Assembly: GCA_021731025.1 (NCBI GenBank)
Contig: JAKFYD010000028.1
Span: 1 to 60,124 of the forward strand
Source: Pseudobdellovibrionaceae bacterium
GTDB lineage: Bacteria; Bdellovibrionota; Bdellovibrionia; Bdellovibrionales; Bdellovibrionaceae
Reading direction: 5' to 3'
DNA length: 60,124 bases
The first letter of the stretch is position 1; each line of letters starts with the position of its first letter. Made by a program: the position numbers and the translations under genes. Shown here in pieces: positions 1 through 8,338 of this stretch. Below the pieces are notes generated by a model. It ran no database searches. It was not told the DNA's origin and saw nothing but the letters and a program-made list of their open reading frames with translations.

Positions 1-1171
1 AGCCCGCAATGATATTTGCTGTCCTGCCTGTTGTCGTTAAACAAATGATAGCTTGAGCATTCAGCTTTAAAGCACTCAGTGATGCACTTGCACCAATAGC
101 TGAAGGCACAGAAAGAAATTCATTCTCCAGAGAAATCTTATAGTAGGTTTCTTCAGTGCGTTCCACTTCCAGAATAATTTCATGCATAGTTTTAATGGCC
201 TTAAACGGATGCTTACCGCTGGCGGATTCTGCAGACAGCATCAGAGCATCGGTTCCATCTAAAACCGCATTAGCCACGTCAGTAATCTCCGCCCTTGTTG
301 GGCGTGGATTTTCCACCATAGAGTCTAACATCTGCGTTGCTGTGATGACAGGTTTCCCCAGCTGATTGCAAAGAGAAATAATCTTCTTTTGGTACCCCGG
401 CAAACGACTTTGACCCACTTCAACCGCAAGATCTCCCCGAGCCACCATCACCACATCACTGAGACGAACAATCTCTTCAAGATTTTCAAGCGCCTCTAAC
501 ATTTCAATCTTTGCGACAATTTTCGCTGACGATTTTTTATCTTCGATCAATTCACGAAGTCGACGGATGTCGCGACCATGACGAACAAAACTCAAGGCAA
601 CGTAATCGACTTTGTTCTCTAAGCCAAAACGCAGATCCTCGAGATCTTTTTCAGTTAAAGCTTCAACCGGAAGATTCACCCCCGGTAAGTTCATTCCTTT
701 TCGATCCTTAAGCGTCCCGCCATAAATCACTTTTGCTTTAAGTTCAGTTTTATCAACGGAAAGCACTTCAAGCTCTAGCAAACCGTCATCCAGCAAAATA
801 TGATGCCCAGGTCGACAAGCCACAGCCAGTTCTTTAAAATCACTAGGAATCAAACCTGGCTTTCCCAACACCGGATTAACAGTGACGGTAACAATTTCAT
901 CTTTTTTAATTTGAATGGATCCATTTTCGAATTTACCAACGCGAACTTTGGGACCTTGTAAATCTTGAAGGATCGATACCGGAGCTTTTATCTTTTGCGA
1001 AAGCTTCCTTAGATTCTGAATCACCTTTAAATGATCTTCGTGGGACCCGTGACTGAAATTTAATCGCGCGACATTCATTCCTGATCGCAAAGCTTTTTCT
1101 AGATTTTCTTCACTCTGAGTTGACGGACCAATGGTTGCAACAATTTTAGCTCTGCGATCCGCAATTCTCAT
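1..1171 (-). CDS. pyk: Pyruvate kinase (C-terminal part beyond window)
   Basis: Converts phosphoenolpyruvate and ADP to pyruvate and ATP in the last step of glycolysis, in the cytoplasm. The open frame starts at the ATG at 1171 (MRIADRRAKIVATIGP) and runs off the left edge after about 390 codons, so roughly the last 80-100 residues of a normal 470-490 aa enzyme are missing. Visible family signatures are the N-terminal ATIGPS and ARLNFSHG stretches, the KIE segment (AKIEMLEALENL), MVARGDLAVE, and ATQMLDSM followed by PTRAEITDVANAVLDGTDA. The start lies 3 bases after the stop of the coiled-coil gene at 1175, so the two are probably co-transcribed. No ribosome-binding site is obvious other than the upstream gene's end, which suggests translational coupling. 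Confidence 0.96.
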   Translation of the reverse strand, partial: MRIADRRAKIVATIGPSTQSEENLEKALRSGMNVARLNFSHGSHEDHLKVIQNLRKLSQKIKAPVSILQDLQGPKVRVGKFENGSIQIKKDEIVTVTVNPVLGKPGLIPSDFKELAVACRPGHHILLDDGLLELEVLSVDKTELKAKVIYGGTLKDRKGMNLPGVNLPVEALTEKDLEDLRFGLENKVDYVALSFVRHGRDIRRLRELIEDKKSSAKIVAKIEMLEALENLEEIVRLSDVVMVARGDLAVEVGQSRLPGYQKKIISLCNQLGKPVITATQMLDSMVENPRPTRAEITDVANAVLDGTDALMLSAESASGKHPFKAIKTMHEIILEVERTEETYYKISLENEFLSVPSAIGASASLSALKLNAQAIICLTTTGRTANIIAG

Positions 1172-1174
1172 GAA

Positions 1175-2848
1175 TTAAGCTTTCCGGTTATAAGAATTCA
1201 TCTTCACTGCAAGAGTCTTAAGCTCTTCTTGGTGACGCTGATTAATCTTTTCCAATTGTAAATCTTGCTGCTCTCTTTGGGCGGCGATGCGAGATTCGTA
1301 TTTCATTTCCAGTGTAGATTTGTCCATTTTATGAGCTTTTTCCTGACCCTGCATACGAGCCTGGTAATTTTCCTCGATCTTTCTTAGATCATTTTTATTT
1401 TTTTCTGTCATCTCATTAATTCGCGTTTCATACTGGGAAACTGTCTTTTCCATCTTCTCGTTAAACTTAGATTCCATATTGCGAAATTTTTGATTCATAT
1501 CTGTGTTAAGTTTCGCAAAGCCTTCATCATTGCGTTGACGTTGCTCAATGACCCGCTCCACAAAATTGTCTTTAGCTTGATCTAAAGACTGATCATAGAA
1601 TTTGTTCAGTTGAGTTTCCCTTTCACGTGACACTTGAGTAATGCGACGGTTCTGTTTGTCCGTTTGAGTGATGACTCGGTCCAACTGATTTTTCTGCAGT
1701 TCTTTTTCGGCATCCAAACTTTGACGATATTGCTCTGTTTTTAAGTTAGCCTCTGTTTTGTGTCGTCGTTGAACATCGCGCATAATCGCATTATTTTTCT
1801 GAATAGCACCATCTATATGTTTTTCATTGATGTCTCGTAAAACTTCACGTTGACCGTCACGTTGCCCTTCTAAAATTGTGACCTGATTCTGGAAAGCCTC
1901 TTCTAAATTTTTTCTTTCCGTTGATCGCAATCGAGCGTCATTCGCCTTAGCCGAATTAAGTTTAGTCTCTAAATCCTGAATCTTAGATTGTTTAGATCGG
2001 ATCTGACTGCTGATACGACTTTCAACAGTTGTTTTGAAATCCTCGTTAGTTCCAGCCATTCTTTGACCGATCTCTTCGAGCTTTTGCTGGTAGCGATTCT
2101 TAATAAGCTTCACTTCGCTATCAAGAACCTCACCTTTCACTTGCAGATCTTCGCCGTGCTGCTGATTCATGTTTACAACTGTATCATAATATTTTTGTTG
2201 CAAATCTTGCTCTTTCATCTTTTTCTCAGACTTAACTCGCTTCAACTCATTGCCGTAATATTTCGAAATTTCCCGCTTATCCTGATCTTTCTGAAGGAGT
2301 TGTTGATGCTTATCCTCTTGTAAAATATTTTTTTCTTTTTCGTGGGAATTACGCATCCGACTTGAACTGGCTTGCACTTCCTCCTGAAGTTTTGCCCGAG
2401 TTTCTTGATGCAGCTCTGATAAACGTTTGTCGCGCTGCTCGACTTCTGCTTTTTGTTTCTCAGTCAGCTGTCTTTTTTGGTTTTCCGTAATGGCTTGCTG
2501 TTTCGTTTTTTCGCCTTTAAAGGCCGTTTGCATGGCTAATTTCTCGTCAGCCGTGTCTTCCATTTTCTTTTTCAATTGAGATCTGTAAGTCGACTTCACA
2601 TCGTCGATCTGTCTTTGGTATTTTTGATCTCGCTCACTCAGCGAAGACTTATAACGATCTTTTGTTGTGTCTAAGCGATCTTGATAATCATCGGTAATAC
2701 GACGAACTTCCGTTTGATGCCTTTGTTCGGCTCGCTTCAGTTCTGCGTTTTTTCTTTTGATAAGATCGGTTTCTCTTTGTTCAGAGTCTTCACGTACATC
2801 TCGAACGCGATCGTCCTGATTGCGTCTATCTGTCGCACTGATGGCCAT
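1175..2848 (-). CDS. Long cytoplasmic coiled-coil protein
   Basis: A 557-aa protein made almost entirely of Glu, Lys, Arg and Gln in heptad-like patterns. It has no signal peptide, no membrane segment and no recognisable enzymatic domain. A frame extends eight codons further upstream, but an AAGGAGGAG sequence sits at 2851-2859, just before the ATG at 2848 (MAISATDRRN), which decides the start. It is immediately upstream of pyk and probably shares its transcript. Such proteins in Bdellovibrio-like bacteria can act as cytoskeletal filaments or scaffolds. A filament role is inference from composition only; I cannot say whether it matches any characterised coiled-coil protein. A second, unrelated coiled-coil gene lies at 10278. 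Confidence 0.85.
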   Translation of the reverse strand: MAISATDRRNQDDRVRDVREDSEQRETDLIKRKNAELKRAEQRHQTEVRRITDDYQDRLDTTKDRYKSSLSERDQKYQRQIDDVKSTYRSQLKKKMEDTADEKLAMQTAFKGEKTKQQAITENQKRQLTEKQKAEVEQRDKRLSELHQETRAKLQEEVQASSSRMRNSHEKEKNILQEDKHQQLLQKDQDKREISKYYGNELKRVKSEKKMKEQDLQQKYYDTVVNMNQQHGEDLQVKGEVLDSEVKLIKNRYQQKLEEIGQRMAGTNEDFKTTVESRISSQIRSKQSKIQDLETKLNSAKANDARLRSTERKNLEEAFQNQVTILEGQRDGQREVLRDINEKHIDGAIQKNNAIMRDVQRRHKTEANLKTEQYRQSLDAEKELQKNQLDRVITQTDKQNRRITQVSRERETQLNKFYDQSLDQAKDNFVERVIEQRQRNDEGFAKLNTDMNQKFRNMESKFNEKMEKTVSQYETRINEMTEKNKNDLRKIEENYQARMQGQEKAHKMDKSTLEMKYESRIAAQREQQDLQLEKINQRHQEELKTLAVKMNSYNRKA

Positions 2849-2941
2849 GTTCTCCTCCTTGAGACAGCTCATCTCATTTTACATCTACCTCTGGGAGAAT
2901 GTGGAACAAAGTCGACGGGATAGGCCAAAAACAGACCTTTA

Positions 2942-2970
2942 GAGGTGCAAGCACCTCGATCTAAATCGAG
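2942..2970 (-). terminator. Two overlapping alternative hairpins downstream of the FecR-like gene
   Basis: GAGGTGC-aa-GCACCTC (2942-2957) and CTCGAT-ctaa-ATCGAG (2955-2970) share the three bases CTC, so only one hairpin can form fully at a time. On the minus strand the first is followed by TAAAGGTCTGTTTTT. This resembles a terminator with an alternative fold, in the 140-bp gap before the coiled-coil gene. A pure terminator, an attenuator, or chance palindromes are all possible. Confidence 0.4.
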
Positions 2971-2991
2971 CAATAACTCGACAAAAGAACT

Positions 2992-3729
2992 TTATCGCTG
3001 GAAAACTTTTTCAAAGTAAAGACGACGAATTTCCTGAAGGTAAGCGCGACGGCGTTCCGAGGACGCCTGTTCGGCTCGCTTTTTTTCTTCTAATGTTGCC
3101 ACATGACGATCTGCAATTTTCTGATAAAGCTCACCGCCTTCGTAGGCCGTATCTTTATACAGATCTTTCAGCATTTTGACTTTATTTTTAAACTCTTCTC
3201 GACTGCCAGAAAATAAAGTCGACCATAAACGAAGGTGTTCCTCCATAGGGATAATCTCGGGAACTCCATAAGTATTTTTACCTTGTGAATCTTTTCCTGA
3301 AATCCATATTTGAAAACCTTCAGGAAGATTCAAAACGCCGGAATTAATTTTAATGTCTGTCTGACCAACAATGCTTCGAACAAAAATTTTATTGTCTTTT
3401 TCAACAAGCCAGAATTCACCTTTAGTTGAACTGATAGCCGCATAGAGCGTAGAGATTTCCAAAGGCTCTTGGTTTTGCACCCACACAGTTCCACCCATAA
3501 ATTGAAAATTTTTTTCATTTAATCTTTCCAGGGTGGTGTTTTCTTTCAAATTAAAAACTGTTTTTCTATTTTGCACCTGGATGATTTTGTTTCCTGAAGA
3601 AAATATGCAAGGTTTTAACTCACTCGAGTAGCAATTTTCGGGTTTTTGCAAAGGAGGATTAGAAGCCTTGACCCGGATTTCCAAAGTGAAAAAAATGAAA
3701 AAGATAAAACAATTTAAGAAAACTCTCAT
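2992..3729 (-). CDS. Secreted FecR-like domain protein
   Basis: A 245-aa protein with a hydrophobic N-terminal signal segment (about residues 1-22, ending near VKAS), a central beta-rich region and a charged helical C-terminus (residues 195-245). The centre (TVWVQNQEPLEISTLYAAIS, then FWLVEKDNKIFVRSIVGQTDI, then LPEGFQIWISG) resembles the FecR fold, in which an extracytoplasmic domain wraps a strand pattern ending with a non-polar G-x-Q motif. This is inference from pattern. The start overlaps the stop of the upstream gene by four bases (ATGA, 3726-3729), so the two are translationally coupled and probably act together in the envelope. No sigma/anti-sigma partner is seen nearby, which argues against a classical FecR signalling role. 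Confidence 0.7.
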   Translation of the reverse strand: MRVFLNCFIFFIFFTLEIRVKASNPPLQKPENCYSSELKPCIFSSGNKIIQVQNRKTVFNLKENTTLERLNEKNFQFMGGTVWVQNQEPLEISTLYAAISSTKGEFWLVEKDNKIFVRSIVGQTDIKINSGVLNLPEGFQIWISGKDSQGKNTYGVPEIIPMEEHLRLWSTLFSGSREEFKNKVKMLKDLYKDTAYEGGELYQKIADRHVATLEEKKRAEQASSERRRAYLQEIRRLYFEKVFQR

Positions 3730-4406
3730 CGCACTTCCTTTAACAAAACAAGAGCTTGATTTTTTAAAGTCGGATTATTGAACTGCTGGGAAACCAGCGA
3801 ATAAATTTCGCGAGCCTCGTCTGGCTGACTGTTCATTTCACTGATTTGACCCAAGCGAAGTAAAATAAATCCGGTGAGATCATGATCCGGAAATTGAGCA
3901 ACCATCAGATCTATGGTTTCAGTGCATTTTTTGAGGTCGCTCTTATGAAAATAAGATTCGGCCATAAAGAAATAACTTTCCACCACGTGAACCGAAGACG
4001 GATAAGTATCGATTAACTTTTTCGCTTTTTCGACGACATCATCAAACTTTCGTTCTTTGAATTTGTTCTTTACGCTCTCGTAAACCACTGATGAAAGATC
4101 CATTGGTGGTAAACTGGCTGGTGCACGAATCGCGCTCAGCAAATTTCGTGAGGCCACAATTTTTTCATTGGTCAAAAATTTTTCAGCGGGTAGAAGACCA
4201 CTCACCGTTTGCTCAAAGTCTTTGAGCCGGTAGGCCATGATTGTTTGTTCAAACTTTTCTTGAGCTAATTGTTCTTTAACTTGCTCAAGTTCATAAGCCA
4301 CTTCAGGTCGTTGATTAAAGTAATTTGCAAATAGGGAATAAGACCAAATTAAACCGCAGGTCAGCACAAGACAGTAAATTAAAAAGATCGATTTTGGGAT
4401 CGCCAT
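3726..4406 (-). CDS. Membrane-anchored TPR-type protein
   Basis: A 226-aa protein with one N-terminal hydrophobic segment (about residues 5-25), a short coiled stretch (YELEQVKEQLAQEKFEQ) and tetratricopeptide-like helices over residues 105-225 (VVEKAKKLIDTYPSSVHVVESYFFMAES and following). The architecture resembles YbgF/CpoB-type periplasmic scaffold proteins. A GTG two codons upstream (4412) is possible, but the AAGAG five bases before the ATG at 4406 favours the ATG. It is followed with a four-base overlap by the FecR-like protein, and the pair probably forms one periplasmic module. The substrate or partner is unknown. Confidence 0.7.
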   Translation of the reverse strand: MAIPKSIFLIYCLVLTCGLIWSYSLFANYFNQRPEVAYELEQVKEQLAQEKFEQTIMAYRLKDFEQTVSGLLPAEKFLTNEKIVASRNLLSAIRAPASLPPMDLSSVVYESVKNKFKERKFDDVVEKAKKLIDTYPSSVHVVESYFFMAESYFHKSDLKKCTETIDLMVAQFPDHDLTGFILLRLGQISEMNSQPDEAREIYSLVSQQFNNPTLKNQALVLLKEVR

Positions 4407-4462
4407 GTTCACTCTTATGTTCGGAAAATCATGGCGAAAACTAAAATTTAAGACGTGAAATT

Positions 4463-4492
4463 AGGTCCTGATCTCAGATTGAGACAGGACTA
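4463..4492 (-). terminator. Hairpin after argS
   Basis: GTCCTG (4465-4470) pairs with CAGGAC (4485-4490), and TCTCA (4472-4476) pairs with TGAGA (4480-4484), giving an 11-bp stem with one bulged base and a three-base loop. It lies just past the argS stop on the minus strand. The T-run after it is weak, so termination may be partial. Confidence 0.5.
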
Positions 4493-4503
4493 AAAAACAG
4501 TAA

Positions 4504-6204
4504 CTACATGGCATTGGGAATGGGCATGTTCAGAAGCTTCATCCCCTGGATCAAAACACGATCTACGGCGCTCACTAAAGCCATGCGCGATTGCTCGACT
4601 TTAGGATCTTCACCCAAGATGCGGCATTTATTATAGAAACTACTGAAATTACCACTCAACTCCAGTAAATATTGCGCTAAAATATTAGGTTTAAAAATTC
4701 GGTAAGATCCAGAGACAACGTCCTGAAATTGCAGAATTGTGAACATCAATCGTTGCTCTTCCAAGCTTCCCATTAAACTGAGATTCTCGAAGGAAATATT
4801 TTTATTATATTTTTTCATCAGACTTTGACATCGAACTCGAGTGTACTGGACGTAAGGCCCACTGTCGCCATCAAGACTTATGATACGATCCCAATCGAAC
4901 TCAACATTTTTAACACGGTCATTGAGAAGATCATGGAAAACGACGGCGCCGATGGCGACCTCTTTCGCTATCTTTTCTTTTTCTTCCAAATCAGGATTTT
5001 TTTCCTCGATCATCTTAGAAACCATCTCAATGGCTTTATTGATGACATCTTCGAAAAGAATCACCCGTCCCTGACGAGTCGACATTTTTCCATCTTTGAA
5101 TTGGTACAATCCAAAGGAGATATGATGACAGTCCTTCGCCCAATCGTATCCCAGCAGATCTAAGACCTTAAACACTTGTTTAAAATGCAAAGATTGTTCT
5201 TGGCCGACAAGATACAAAAGCACATCGGCTTTTTGAACTTCTTTTCTGTAGATCGCAGCAGCTAAATCCCTAGTGGCATAGATCGAGGCTCCGTCGCTTT
5301 TCTTGATCAAACAAGGAGGCATCTTTTCAGTCTCCTCAAAAAAAACAACCTGGGCCCCTTCGCTCTCTTTAATTAATTGTTTTTTCTCTAGCCGCTGAAC
5401 AACATCATCCAGTTTATCATTGTAAAAACTTTCCCCGATAACAGCGTCATGTTGAGTGCCCAGTAAGGCATAAAGCCTGTTGTAATCTTTAAAGGAATAA
5501 TCGATGACCTTCTTCCAAAGTTTTTCAATTTCAGCATCGCCCTGCTCTAGATTGCGAAATGTTTCAGCGCCTTTTTTCTCGAGCTCGGGATCTTTTTCCG
5601 CTTCACTGTGAAATCGCACGTAAAGTTCAACCAGTTTTTTCATGGGTTCAACGGAAAAGTCGTAATCAGCTCCCCAGTTTTGCATGGCCCAGGCTAATTT
5701 TCCAAACTGACTTCCCCAATCACCAATATGGTTAACGGCGATCACTTCATATCCCTGGGACAAAGCCAAATTTTTTATCGATTGTCCTATCACCGTGGCT
5801 CGCAAATGCCCAACATGCATCGGTTTAGCGACATTTGGAGAAGAAAAATCAATGACAATTCGTCGGCCTTTTCCTTCTTCCGTTCGACCTAATTTTTCGG
5901 GTTGCTGCACTTCTCGAAAAACTTCGTTTTGCAGGGCTTGAGGGTCTATTTTAAAATTCAAAAATCCACTGACAGCGTTGATTTCAGAAATATTTTTAAT
6001 TTTACCAGTGAGTTGTTGCGCAAGTTCAGCAGCCACCGCTGGAGGAGGCATTCTCTTTTCTTTAGCCAGCGAAAAAACCGGATAAGCGAGATGACCGTGG
6101 TCCAAAATTTTTGGCTTTTCAATCAGTCTGCTGATTTCATCAGCTGACTTATTAAGCGCGGGACTTAATGCCTGGGCGATTTCTCTTTTAAAAACGTCAA
6201 TCAT
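4504..6204 (-). CDS. argS: Arginyl-tRNA synthetase
   Basis: Attaches arginine to tRNA-Arg in the cytoplasm (class I aminoacyl-tRNA synthetase, 566 aa, normal length). The N-terminal additional domain spans about residues 1-95. The class I HIGH motif appears as HVGH at residues 130-133, preceded by the ArgS-typical SSPNVAKPMHVGH. A KMSTR version of the KMSKS loop occurs near residue 375 (FKDGKMSTRQGRV). The DALR anticodon-binding domain forms the C-terminus (residues about 450-566). The start at 6204 (MIDVFKREIAQ) fits the family. It stands alone between the TPR gene and the divergent hup gene, with a hairpin after the stop. Confidence 0.97.
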   Translation of the reverse strand: MIDVFKREIAQALSPALNKSADEISRLIEKPKILDHGHLAYPVFSLAKEKRMPPPAVAAELAQQLTGKIKNISEINAVSGFLNFKIDPQALQNEVFREVQQPEKLGRTEEGKGRRIVIDFSSPNVAKPMHVGHLRATVIGQSIKNLALSQGYEVIAVNHIGDWGSQFGKLAWAMQNWGADYDFSVEPMKKLVELYVRFHSEAEKDPELEKKGAETFRNLEQGDAEIEKLWKKVIDYSFKDYNRLYALLGTQHDAVIGESFYNDKLDDVVQRLEKKQLIKESEGAQVVFFEETEKMPPCLIKKSDGASIYATRDLAAAIYRKEVQKADVLLYLVGQEQSLHFKQVFKVLDLLGYDWAKDCHHISFGLYQFKDGKMSTRQGRVILFEDVINKAIEMVSKMIEEKNPDLEEKEKIAKEVAIGAVVFHDLLNDRVKNVEFDWDRIISLDGDSGPYVQYTRVRCQSLMKKYNKNISFENLSLMGSLEEQRLMFTILQFQDVVSGSYRIFKPNILAQYLLELSGNFSSFYNKCRILGEDPKVEQSRMALVSAVDRVLIQGMKLLNMPIPNAM

Positions 6205-6249
6205 ATTTTTTCAAAATAACCTAATTCTGCATCATTTCATAGTCTTTCA

Positions 6250-6267
6250 TTTTGCAATTTTGCAAAA
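6250..6267. promoter_or_regulatory. Palindrome upstream of the hup promoter
   Basis: TTTTGCAA-TT-TTGCAAAA is an 18-bp inverted repeat lying 12 bases upstream of the proposed hup -35 box, in the divergent argS-hup space. It could be an operator or a DNA-bending site. No cognate regulator is identifiable. Confidence 0.35.
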
Positions 6268-6279
6268 ACAAAAAAGCTT

Positions 6280-6308
6280 TTGACCTTAACTTAAGCTTTA
6301 TCTACATT
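6280..6308 (+). promoter_or_regulatory. Putative sigma70 promoter of hup
   Basis: TTGACC (6280-6285) and TACATT (6303-6308) are spaced by 17 bases, a good match to the housekeeping consensus for a highly expressed gene. The start codon follows about 33 bases later, with AGGAG upstream of it. Confidence 0.5.
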
Positions 6309-6341
6309 CATCTTCCTTATTGAACTCAGGAGAATGTAGAC

Positions 6342-6617
6342 ATGAATAAAGCGCAACTCATCGACAAGCTTTCAGAGAAAACCAAACTCACTAAAACTCA
6401 AACTGAATGCTTTATCGACGCTGCTCTCGAACTCATTCAGAAAACAGTTTCCAAAGGTGAAGAAGTGAAACTTGTCGGCTTTGGCACTTTTTCTCGTGCT
6501 GCCCGCAAGGAACGCCCGGCCCGCAATCCACGAACTGGCGCCGCTGTAACAATTCCAAGTCAAAATGTGCCTCGTTTTAAACCGGGCAAAGACTTTAAAG
6601 ATCTCGTTCGTCATTAA
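6342..6617 (+). CDS. hup: DNA-binding protein HU
   Basis: A 91-aa histone-like nucleoid protein that bends and compacts DNA as a dimer. It has the typical N-terminal helix pair (MNKAQLIDKLSEKTKLTKTQ), the GFGTFSRAARKERPARNPRTG signature that forms the base of the DNA-binding arms, and the IPSQNVPRFKPGKDFKDLV ending. The length is standard. An AGGAG sequence precedes the ATG by nine bases, and a good sigma70-type promoter lies upstream. It is monocistronic and convergent with the ChaN-like gene, whose stop lies 16 bases away. Whether it forms homodimers, or heterodimers with another HU elsewhere, cannot be judged from here. Confidence 0.96.
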   Translation: MNKAQLIDKLSEKTKLTKTQTECFIDAALELIQKTVSKGEEVKLVGFGTFSRAARKERPARNPRTGAAVTIPSQNVPRFKPGKDFKDLVRH

Positions 6618-6633
6618 TACGGGTGTGAACTCT

Positions 6634-8265
6634 TTATAGCTTCTCGGCCTTGCTCTTAAAACTCAAAGGCATCATTTCAATGAGCTCCAGAATCTCGTAA
6701 TACAAAGGGATAAAGGATTCTTCCGTCCAATCTTTCTTAAGAAATCCTTGCAAGGTTTTAAGATCTAAAACTTTTTGGCGATAACCCGTATAAATTTTTT
6801 CGCCCATAATTCCACCCAATAAAGTTGCTGCAGTCAGGTAACTGGACTTTTTTCGTGGCACATATTGAAAGCGACGTCCGTCACGTTGGGTCAAAAAAGA
6901 AAGCTCCATCATTTTTTGGGCTAGGGCTAACTTTAAAGGTTCTTTTCCTCCATCTCGAGGATTCTTGGATGAAAGCATTTTCCGAAGATCTAATAATGTT
7001 TCTGTCTTTCGCTTGGGATTAATGAGCTTAGAACCAAAGTAAGAAAGTGCTTCTAGCCAAATAAGTCTCTGAAAGTCTTCTGGAAGATCAAAACGCCATT
7101 CCTTTAGCTGACAGCATTGAGAATGAATATAATGCATGGCCAATGCGGCCGCGTGATTGACCGACATCCTTGAAAGATAAGCAATTCCCAATTGGGGCAA
7201 GAAAAAGGGTCTTTCTTCTTCGACCATCAATTCTAACAGCTTAATTTCATTGTCAGGAAAATGATCCTGGATTTGTTTCCAAAAACTGCGATCTTCAGCT
7301 GTAAAAACGGAAAGATGGGACAGACTCACCTTCAATTCCAAATCTTCACAAATCATTTTTACATATTGAGAAACATGATCTGTCAGATCAATGGACTCAC
7401 CATCAAGTTCCTGATCGTCAGTGTGTTCAAGATCCAACAAATAATTCTGCCACTTCACCCACGGGGGAACCGTCAGCAAACAAAATGTGTCTTTGGGAAG
7501 TTCCACGACATCGATTCGATCTTCTTTTTCTTGGCGTAGAAGTTGAAAGTAAATTCTTTCCGAGTTTTGCATCACGCGCACGACCTTAGGCGCCTTCGAC
7601 TTTTTAAGTTTTTTTGCAACTAAACCAGGCAGTTGATTTTCTGCTAAATGCAAATCGCCATAAACAACAAACATTTGGTTTAACCTTTGGTCAGACAAAT
7701 GCTTAACAATGAGTTCTGCCGCCCACAAGTCCCGTTTTTCCAATTCGCGAGCTCCTGTTTTTAAGGGCTCGGTGCTTGCTTTCTTTGATGGACCATTAAG
7801 TCCGATGACCTTAACCTTGTACTTTCGCGCCCAACGCAACAGCGGCCGGTAATTTTCCCAAGGAAAACCCCAATATTTTTTCCATTCAATTTGCTTTAAA
7901 AAGTCTTTTTCGCTCAATGTTCCCTTGAGAAACCGATTAAGCACGGCTTGATCTTCACTCCAAAAACACTCCATTCCCAGAACCGTGTTTTGCCCTACTG
8001 GAATTCCTTTGAGGATTCGCAAATTGGCCCGCTGAGACTGCTGAAGAGGGTGAAAATCAGCTAAATAAATCAGTTTCGCCGAAGCCACACGCTGTAATAA
8101 AGAAACCCGGTCAGAAAGTTTCCAAGTGCGCTGAAATTCCTTTTCATAATTTTTACGATAGGATTGGATTTCCTGGGGTTCCTGTCCAATCCTGCGAAAA
8201 ACTTGATCCTGAATCTGCTTATAGAAATCGTATCGGATCTTATACCATGTTGGGGTATTCGCCAC
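6634..8265 (-). CDS. ChaN-like (Tiki/haem-uptake superfamily) protein
   Basis: A 543-aa protein. The N-terminal half (about residues 60-250) matches the ChaN-like fold. It has YLADFHPLQQSQRANLRIL (where the family has a GExHD/N-type motif), a GMECFWSEDQAVLNRFL region, WGFPWENYRPLLRWARKYKVKVIGLN, and VVYGDLHLAENQLPGL with a conserved Gly-Asp-x-His. ChaN proteins are haem-binding or metal-dependent protease-like. The C-terminal 290 residues are unusual for the family and have no recognised domain. There is no convincing signal peptide or lipobox, so it may be cytoplasmic, unlike classical ChaN lipoproteins. Function is unassigned. It is divergent from the VKOR-DsbA gene. Confidence 0.7.
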   Translation of the reverse strand: MANTPTWYKIRYDFYKQIQDQVFRRIGQEPQEIQSYRKNYEKEFQRTWKLSDRVSLLQRVASAKLIYLADFHPLQQSQRANLRILKGIPVGQNTVLGMECFWSEDQAVLNRFLKGTLSEKDFLKQIEWKKYWGFPWENYRPLLRWARKYKVKVIGLNGPSKKASTEPLKTGARELEKRDLWAAELIVKHLSDQRLNQMFVVYGDLHLAENQLPGLVAKKLKKSKAPKVVRVMQNSERIYFQLLRQEKEDRIDVVELPKDTFCLLTVPPWVKWQNYLLDLEHTDDQELDGESIDLTDHVSQYVKMICEDLELKVSLSHLSVFTAEDRSFWKQIQDHFPDNEIKLLELMVEEERPFFLPQLGIAYLSRMSVNHAAALAMHYIHSQCCQLKEWRFDLPEDFQRLIWLEALSYFGSKLINPKRKTETLLDLRKMLSSKNPRDGGKEPLKLALAQKMMELSFLTQRDGRRFQYVPRKKSSYLTAATLLGGIMGEKIYTGYRQKVLDLKTLQGFLKKDWTEESFIPLYYEILELIEMMPLSFKSKAEKL

Positions 8266-8338
8266 TCTGCTTCTCCAGGAATACGCTTCATATAAGAAAA
8301 CGTGGACATAAAACTCGATTCCATGCTCTCATGGGTCC

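Noticed and set aside
1988-2923. Plus-strand frames opposite the coiled-coil gene
   Set aside because: Hydrophobic, Leu/Phe-rich translations are the expected antisense of Glu/Lys/Gln codons.
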